A stretch of 64,000 bases of DNA, from contig JAGBEX010000004.1 of assembly GCA_017936765.1 (NCBI GenBank), positions 1 to 64,000 on the forward strand, read 5' to 3'. Source of the stretch: Clostridia bacterium (GTDB lineage: Bacteria; Bacillota; Clostridia; Christensenellales; Aristaeellaceae). Made by a program: the position numbers and the translations under genes. Shown here one piece after another: positions 59,954 to 64,000 of this stretch. Each line of letters opens with the position of its first letter. Position 1 is the first letter of the stretch. The notes beneath the pieces were generated by a model. That model made no database searches and had not been told where the DNA came from. It worked only from the letters and a program-made list of their open reading frames with translations.

Positions 59954-59988
59954 GGGAGACGGTCTGTTCAGGCTGTCTCCCGTTTTTT
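59954..59988 (+). terminator. Terminator of the div operon
   Basis: GGGAGAC/GTCTCCC hairpin followed by GTTTTTT. Confidence 0.9.
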
Positions 59989-59991
59989 GCA

Positions 59992-60252
59992 CCAGAGGGG
60001 TTTTCAACCCCTCTGGATTCCCCGACCAAAGGGGCTTTCAGCCCCTCTGGACTCCCTGACCAAAGGGGCGCTGCCCCTTTGGAAACCCTGCGAAGGGCCG
60101 TTCGGCCCTTTCGAAACCCATGCGGGGATGGCTTGCTAAGGGGTCTTCGTGATGGGGTCACGGCGCGAATACGGTCGCGCCGCGACGCGGGGGAATATCT
60201 TGGCTCCCCCTCTGGGGGAGCTGTCAGCGCTTGCGCTGACTGAGAGGGCTGC
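59992..60252. repeat. Composite intergenic repeat locus 5, inverted, plus half MITE
   Basis: Downstream of divIVA the composite repeat appears in the opposite orientation to loci 1, 3 and 4, as expected for a plus-strand gene. It has three hairpins (AGAGGGG/CCCCTCT, AAGGGGC/GCCCCTC, AAAGGGGC/GCCCCTTT) at 59992-60081, then the shared CCCTTTCGAAACCC hairpin (60087-60119), then GGGGTCACGGCGCG...CGCGCCGCGACGC (about 60155-60190). A half copy of the CCTTGGCTC element follows (60199-60252). No gene in 59939-60300. Confidence 0.8.
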
Positions 60253-60300
60253 CCCACGAAGAGGTAAGTAACTGAGAAGAATCAAAGGAGGTGAGTCGGC

Positions 60301-62589
60301 ATGGAAAAGATCAGGATGGCGGTGCGCACGCTGGTGGAGTTCACCCTCCATGGCGACGATATCCTCCGCCTGGGCGGCAGCCTGCGGGAGATGCAGGATG
60401 GTATGCTGGGCCACAAGGCGCGCCAGGCGCTCCTGGGCGATGGTTGGCAGAGCGAGGTGCCGCTGGGCATCCACATTCCTGTGGAGGAAGAGGATGTTGA
60501 GCTGCACATCACCGGGCGCATGGATGCCTTTTGCGATGGTCAGGTGCCGGTGATCGAGGAGATCAAGCTGTGGCAGCACAAGGAGCCGCCGTTGCAGCCT
60601 TTCCCGGCGCATGAGGCGCAGGCGGTGTGCTATGGGCATATGCTTTGCCAGCAGCGGGAGCTGCCCCAGGTGCTGATCCGGGTGGCCTATGTGGATCGCA
60701 AGGGCGTCTTGCGGGGGCAGTTCGACACGCTGCTCACGGCCGAGGAATGCCGCGGGCGGTTCAACGACCTGCTGCTGCCCTACATTCGCAGGATGCGGAT
60801 GCTGCGCAGTCACCGGCGGGCGCGGAATGCCTCGCTTCACGCTTTGCAATTCCCCTATGATGGCTACCGCGCCGGGCAGCGGGACATGGCGGTGCAGGTG
60901 TACACGGCCATCCGGCTGCAAAGGCGGCTGTTTGCCAGTATGCCCACCGGCACGGGCAAAAGCGTGGCAGCGCTGTTTCCGGCGCTGAAGGCGCTGGGGG
61001 AGGGACTCACCTCGCAGGTGTATTACCTCACCGCCCGCACCACCCAGCGCCAGGGCGCCCTGGAGGCCGTGGCGCGGATGCATCGCCAGCCCCTGCACCT
61101 GTGGACGCTGACCCTCAACGCCAAGGACAAGCAATGCCCCGATCAGACCGTGTGCCACCCGGACTTCTGCCCCCGGGCGAAAGGGCATTTCCTGCGGGAC
61201 AGCGCGGCCATTGAGGAGATCATGCAGGAGGACGACTGGTCGCCGGAAGCCATCCGGCGGGTGGCGGACAAGCACAACATCTGCCCCTTTGAGTTCAGCC
61301 TGGCCCTGGCGGAGATCGCCGACCTGACCATCTGCGACTACAACTACGCCCTTGACCCGGCGGTGCATATCCAGCGCATCTTCGACAGGAGCGCCGATGT
61401 GACCCTGCTCATCGACGAGGCGCACAACCTGCTCAGCCGCGTGCGGGACATGCTCTCCGGCAGCATCGAGGGCGGGCGCATCCGCAAGTTGCGCACGGTG
61501 GTGGGCAAAGCGGCGGGACGCAAGCACCGTCTCTACAAGGCCATGACGGCGCTGCTGAAGGCGCTGGACGACCTGCCTGTGCCGGAGGATGCGGAGGAAG
61601 GCCGCCTCAGCGCCATTCCCCAGAGCCTGGACAACGCTGCTGCGGAGCTGGCGGACGCCTTTATGGCGGCGGCCAATGAGTCCTTCCCCTGGGACGAGGC
61701 CGGGGAGCGCCTGGGGGACACCCTGCTGGCGCTGCTTGGTTTCCTGCGGGCGCGGCGGCGGGATGCGGCGGAGTACGCCTTCCTGTGGCAGGGCCGCAAG
61801 ACCCGCACGGTATATGCCTTTGCCCTGGAGGTGGGTGCTTACTTCCGGGAGGTGACGGCGCCGCTTTCCGGCGTGGTGTGCTTCTCTGCCACCATGGAGC
61901 CGCTGGAGGACGTGAAGCGCCTCCTGGGCGGCGAGGAGGAGGATGCCTGCTTTGCCATGCCCTCGCCCTTTCCGCCGGAGAACCTGTTGATATTGCAGCA
62001 AAACGTGAATACCCGCTACCAGCACCGGGAGGCGGCCTGCGGGCAGATCGCATCGGCCATCCGTCGCCTGTGGGAGAGTAAGCCCGGGCGGTACATGGCC
62101 TTCTTCCCCAGCTTTGCGTTCATGAACCGGGTGGCGGAGCAGCTTGACCTGCCCTGCCAGGTGCAGTTTTCCGGTATGACCGACGAGGAACGCCGCGACT
62201 TTCTGGCACCCTATCAGCCCGGCGGGGAGCCGACCCTCTCCCTGTGCGTGCTGGGGGGCATCTTTGCCGAGGGCATCGACCTGCCCGGCGATGCCCTGGA
62301 CGGTGTGGTGATCGTGGGCGTGGGGCTACCCCAGGTGAATCTCTTTCAGGAAACGCTGCGGGATTATTACGAAGAGACCTTGCAGGGCGGCTTCCTCTAT
62401 GCCTACATGATCCCCGGAATGCAGAAGGTGGCCCAGGCTGTGGGGCGGGTGATTCGCACGGAGACCGACCGGGGCGTGGCGATCCTCCTGGACGACCGCT
62501 ATCAACAAAGCGGCTACCGGCGGCTGATGCCCGCTCACTGGCGGGTGCAGCAGGAGGCGGACTTGGGGGACTTCTGGGCAAAAACTTGA
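60301..62589 (+). CDS. PD-(D/E)XK nuclease fused to Fe-S XPD/DinG-type helicase
   Basis: The 762-residue protein begins with a RecB/Cas4-like nuclease domain (about 10-150) whose core residues are visible as Asp75 (GRMDAF) and Glu87-Ile-Lys89, with HEAQAVCYGHMLC helix afterwards. It continues as a superfamily 2 Rad3/XPD helicase: Walker A PTGTGKS (215-221), four cysteines suited to a 4Fe-4S cluster (Cys279, Cys285, Cys290, Cys328), DEAH at 372-375 and QAVGRVIRTETDRG near the end. It probably unwinds and trims DNA during repair. ATG 60301 follows AAAGGAGGTGAG. Seven bases downstream of its start region no partner gene is seen; the next gene has its own promoter. Confidence 0.92.
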   Translation: MEKIRMAVRTLVEFTLHGDDILRLGGSLREMQDGMLGHKARQALLGDGWQSEVPLGIHIPVEEEDVELHITGRMDAFCDGQVPVIEEIKLWQHKEPPLQPFPAHEAQAVCYGHMLCQQRELPQVLIRVAYVDRKGVLRGQFDTLLTAEECRGRFNDLLLPYIRRMRMLRSHRRARNASLHALQFPYDGYRAGQRDMAVQVYTAIRLQRRLFASMPTGTGKSVAALFPALKALGEGLTSQVYYLTARTTQRQGALEAVARMHRQPLHLWTLTLNAKDKQCPDQTVCHPDFCPRAKGHFLRDSAAIEEIMQEDDWSPEAIRRVADKHNICPFEFSLALAEIADLTICDYNYALDPAVHIQRIFDRSADVTLLIDEAHNLLSRVRDMLSGSIEGGRIRKLRTVVGKAAGRKHRLYKAMTALLKALDDLPVPEDAEEGRLSAIPQSLDNAAAELADAFMAAANESFPWDEAGERLGDTLLALLGFLRARRRDAAEYAFLWQGRKTRTVYAFALEVGAYFREVTAPLSGVVCFSATMEPLEDVKRLLGGEEEDACFAMPSPFPPENLLILQQNVNTRYQHREAACGQIASAIRRLWESKPGRYMAFFPSFAFMNRVAEQLDLPCQVQFSGMTDEERRDFLAPYQPGGEPTLSLCVLGGIFAEGIDLPGDALDGVVIVGVGLPQVNLFQETLRDYYEETLQGGFLYAYMIPGMQKVAQAVGRVIRTETDRGVAILLDDRYQQSGYRRLMPAHWRVQQEADLGDFWAKT

Positions 62590-62613
62590 CAAATCAAGGC
62601 ATCTGTATACAAT
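62586..62613 (+). promoter_or_regulatory. Promoter of the E2-like gene
   Basis: Perfect TTGACA (62586-62591), 16-bp spacer, TACAAT (62608-62613). The -35 box overlaps the helicase stop codon. Confidence 0.82.
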
Positions 62614-62695
62614 GATAATGTGACAATTTTCGATATACTTTCATTTCGTCATCATCCTGTCACCACATCATCGACAAAGAAGCGAGGTACAGCCT

Positions 62696-63613
62696 ATGTT
62701 TGGATTCCGTCCCGATGGCCGGCGCATCACCACCATCGATCCCATTGTCCGCATCACGCCCTACCTGATGCCCATGCGCTGCGACGCCCAGGTGTTTTTG
62801 CAGCACAAGGTGGACTACGAAATGCTGGCGCGCTACATTGCCCAGCAGAGCGCCAAGGGCGAAAAGGTGACCTTCATGCAGATCATCGTGGCGGCCTTTG
62901 TTCGCGCGGTGAGCCAGCACCCGGAGATCAACCGCTACATCATGAACAAGCAGTATTACTCCCGCAACAACTGCACCGTGTCCTTCACGATGCTGAAGGA
63001 TCCCCAAAATGCCGAGGGGGGCGAAACTGCCGTGAAGCTGCGCTTTGACCCCACCGACACCCTCTACGACGTGCGTGACCGCATGAACAAGGCCATCGAG
63101 GCCAACCGTGGCGTGGAGGAGAAGAACTTCCTGGACAAGCTGGTGGGTATTCTGCACGCGGTACCTGGCCTGGCCACGGCGGTGGTGGCGCTGGTGCGCC
63201 TGCTGGATCGCTACGGCCTCTGCCCCGGCGCGCTGCTGGACGAGCTGCCCTTCCACACCAGCATGTACATCACCAACAACGCCTCCATCGGTCTGCACCA
63301 TGTGAACCACCACATCTACAACTTTGGTTCCACCAGCCTCTTCTTCGGCATGGGTTCTGTGGAGCGCACCATGGCCATGGAAAACGGCCAGCCCCGCATG
63401 AAGCGCTGGCTGCCCATTGGCATCACCGCTGACGAGCGCGTGTGTTCCGGCGCCCACTATGCGGGCTTCTTCGCCACCATGAACCGCTGCCTGAACAACC
63501 CCGCCCTGCTGGAGGTTCCCCCGGAGACCGTGCGCTACGATGCCGGCATGGAATACCACGAACCGAAGGTGAATGCAGAGAAGCCCGTGGAAGGCCCGGC
63601 GGTATCTGCATAA
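62696..63613 (+). CDS. Stand-alone E2/CAT-fold acyltransferase-like protein, catalytic residues lost
   Basis: The 305-residue protein matches the catalytic domain of 2-oxo-acid dehydrogenase E2 and chloramphenicol acetyltransferase but has no lipoyl or E1-binding domain. The active-site motif HxxxDG appears as E247-R-V-C-S251-G, so both catalytic His and Asp are replaced. A hydrophobic stretch (about 148-172) interrupts the domain. It is therefore likely to be non-catalytic, or to use a different chemistry, perhaps as a binding protein. ATG 62696 follows GAGGT. It has its own promoter and terminator, and there are no E1 or E3 genes nearby. Confidence 0.82.
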   Translation: MFGFRPDGRRITTIDPIVRITPYLMPMRCDAQVFLQHKVDYEMLARYIAQQSAKGEKVTFMQIIVAAFVRAVSQHPEINRYIMNKQYYSRNNCTVSFTMLKDPQNAEGGETAVKLRFDPTDTLYDVRDRMNKAIEANRGVEEKNFLDKLVGILHAVPGLATAVVALVRLLDRYGLCPGALLDELPFHTSMYITNNASIGLHHVNHHIYNFGSTSLFFGMGSVERTMAMENGQPRMKRWLPIGITADERVCSGAHYAGFFATMNRCLNNPALLEVPPETVRYDAGMEYHEPKVNAEKPVEGPAVSA

Positions 63614-63622
63614 AGTTTTTGC

Positions 63623-63649
63623 CCACATTTGCAAGGATGTGGTTTTTTT
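63623..63649 (+). terminator. Terminator of the E2-like gene
   Basis: CCACAT/ATGTGG hairpin followed by seven Ts. Confidence 0.85.
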
Positions 63650-63651
63650 GC

Positions 63652-63679
63652 TGTAACGAAACGCCTCTTTGCGTGTCTC
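63652..63679 (+). promoter_or_regulatory. ECF-type promoter candidate
   Basis: TGTAAC (63652-63657), 16 bp, TGTCTC (63674-63679) resembles ECF promoters of the TGaAAC/CGTC class and lies 24 bp before the ECF gene, fitting autoregulation. Confidence 0.45.
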
Positions 63680-63702
63680 AATAAGTGAAAGGGGGTGAGC
63701 TG

Positions 63703-64000
63703 GTGCAAGATTTCGAGCAAAGCTACCGGGAGTACGAGCGCATGGTACACGCTTTTCTCCTGCGGCTGTGCGGCAACGAAAGCCTGGCGGAAGAACTGAC
63801 GCAGGAGACCTTCTATCAGGCGCTGAAGCATTGGAAGGAATTCCGGGGCGAAAGCAATGTGTCCACATGGCTGTGTACCATCGGCAAGCGGCTGTATCTG
63901 AACTGCCTGCGCCGCCAGCCCACGCTGCCCCTGGAGCAAGCCCCGGAACCCCGCACGCCGGACATTGCAGAGGCCATTGCCGACAGCGACCGCATGATGG
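63703..64000 (+). CDS. ECF-type RNA polymerase sigma factor (copy 2), 3' end cut by window edge
   Basis: The first 99 codons encode sigma region 2 with LAEELTQETFYQALKHWKEF and NVSTWLCTIGKRLY. The sequence is very similar to the ECF protein at 29432, so these are paralogues. The start is a GTG at 63703 after AAAGGGGGTGAG. Region 4 and the probable anti-sigma partner lie beyond the window. Confidence 0.9.
   Translation, partial: MQDFEQSYREYERMVHAFLLRLCGNESLAEELTQETFYQALKHWKEFRGESNVSTWLCTIGKRLYLNCLRRQPTLPLEQAPEPRTPDIAEAIADSDRMM

Noticed and set aside
2040-60300. tRNA or rRNA genes in the intergenic gaps
   Set aside because: I looked for GTTCGANTC-type T-arms and CCA ends in the gaps and found only the repeat hairpins; a covariance-model scan would settle this.

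Overview
The window looks like a chromosomal segment of a Gram-positive, anaerobic, GC-rich member of the Clostridia. The evidence is strong AGGAGG-type ribosome binding sites, sigma-A promoters, a T-box leader on proS, a B. subtilis-type PurR, IreB, DUF4364, RqcH, a YlmC/YmxH sporulation protein and a CotF-like coat protein, a ylm/div cluster (yggS-sepF-yggT-ylmH-divIVA), rubredoxin, and an aldo/keto reductase carrying ferredoxin domains. A fibre-degrading gut or rumen lineage is likely from the GH27, GH51 and GH31 enzymes. The exact order (Christensenellales- or Oscillospirales-like) is only a guess. I saw no tRNA, rRNA, CRISPR array, prophage or transposase gene; the window is almost all core-type genome with several small-protein and repeat surprises.

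Layout. 1-6478 (minus): glycogen phosphorylase (cut by the window edge), proS behind a T-box, and argS. 6590-7217 (plus): an FMN-binding-type lipoprotein. 7412-10791 (minus): IreB with an Fe-S aldo/keto reductase, an AI-2E-family permease, a methionine-rich 41-residue peptide, a PRC-barrel protein with a 47-residue partner, and rubredoxin. 10879-18193 (minus): HelD, a SpoU-type RNA methylase and a heterodimeric ABC exporter. 18410-22035: a GH27/SGNH-hydrolase operon divergent from a GH51 arabinofuranosidase. 22345-26462 (plus): MATE pump, coat protein, GH31 glucosidase. 26515-31134: an XRE regulator with a partner protein, RqcH, an ECF sigma/anti-sigma pair, and YmxH. 31583-34575 (plus): an IscU/NifU-like protein with its GGGtGRT partner, a degenerate EAL protein, and a 27-residue membrane peptide with its own promoter and terminator. 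34767-39504 (plus): a ferric-iron-type ABC importer with an unusual fused permease. 39567-46793: a methyltransferase, then mfd, pth, purR, DUF4364 and a Crh-like HPr on the minus strand. 47114-62589 (plus): recD2-comF, a PIG-L lipoprotein, GNAT, aspartokinase, TSUP, an RsbW-like/SigB-like pair leading into the div cluster, then a nuclease-helicase fusion. 62696-64000 (plus): a catalytically degenerate E2-like acyltransferase and a second ECF sigma factor (cut by the edge).

The most striking feature outside the genes is a family of modular intergenic repeats at 2200-2600, 13222-13630, 14405-14650, 43907-44133 and 59992-60252. Four of these are arranged the same way relative to the 3' end of the neighbouring gene: hairpins next to the stop codon, then a shared hairpin, then GC-rich and GGGCGATC-type palindromes further out. 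The 13222-13630 locus holds two units head to head. Independent simple copies of the palindromes lie at 4656-4745, 18373-18401 and 31325-31414. A second regulatory observation is an identical perfect palindrome (CGTTGCA-NN-TGCAACG) overlapping the -35 box of two unlinked promoters, for the FMN-type lipoprotein and the ABC exporter. The best candidates for undescribed biology are the IscU-like/GGGtGRT operon, the two orphan mini-proteins, the shared operator and the mosaic repeat family.
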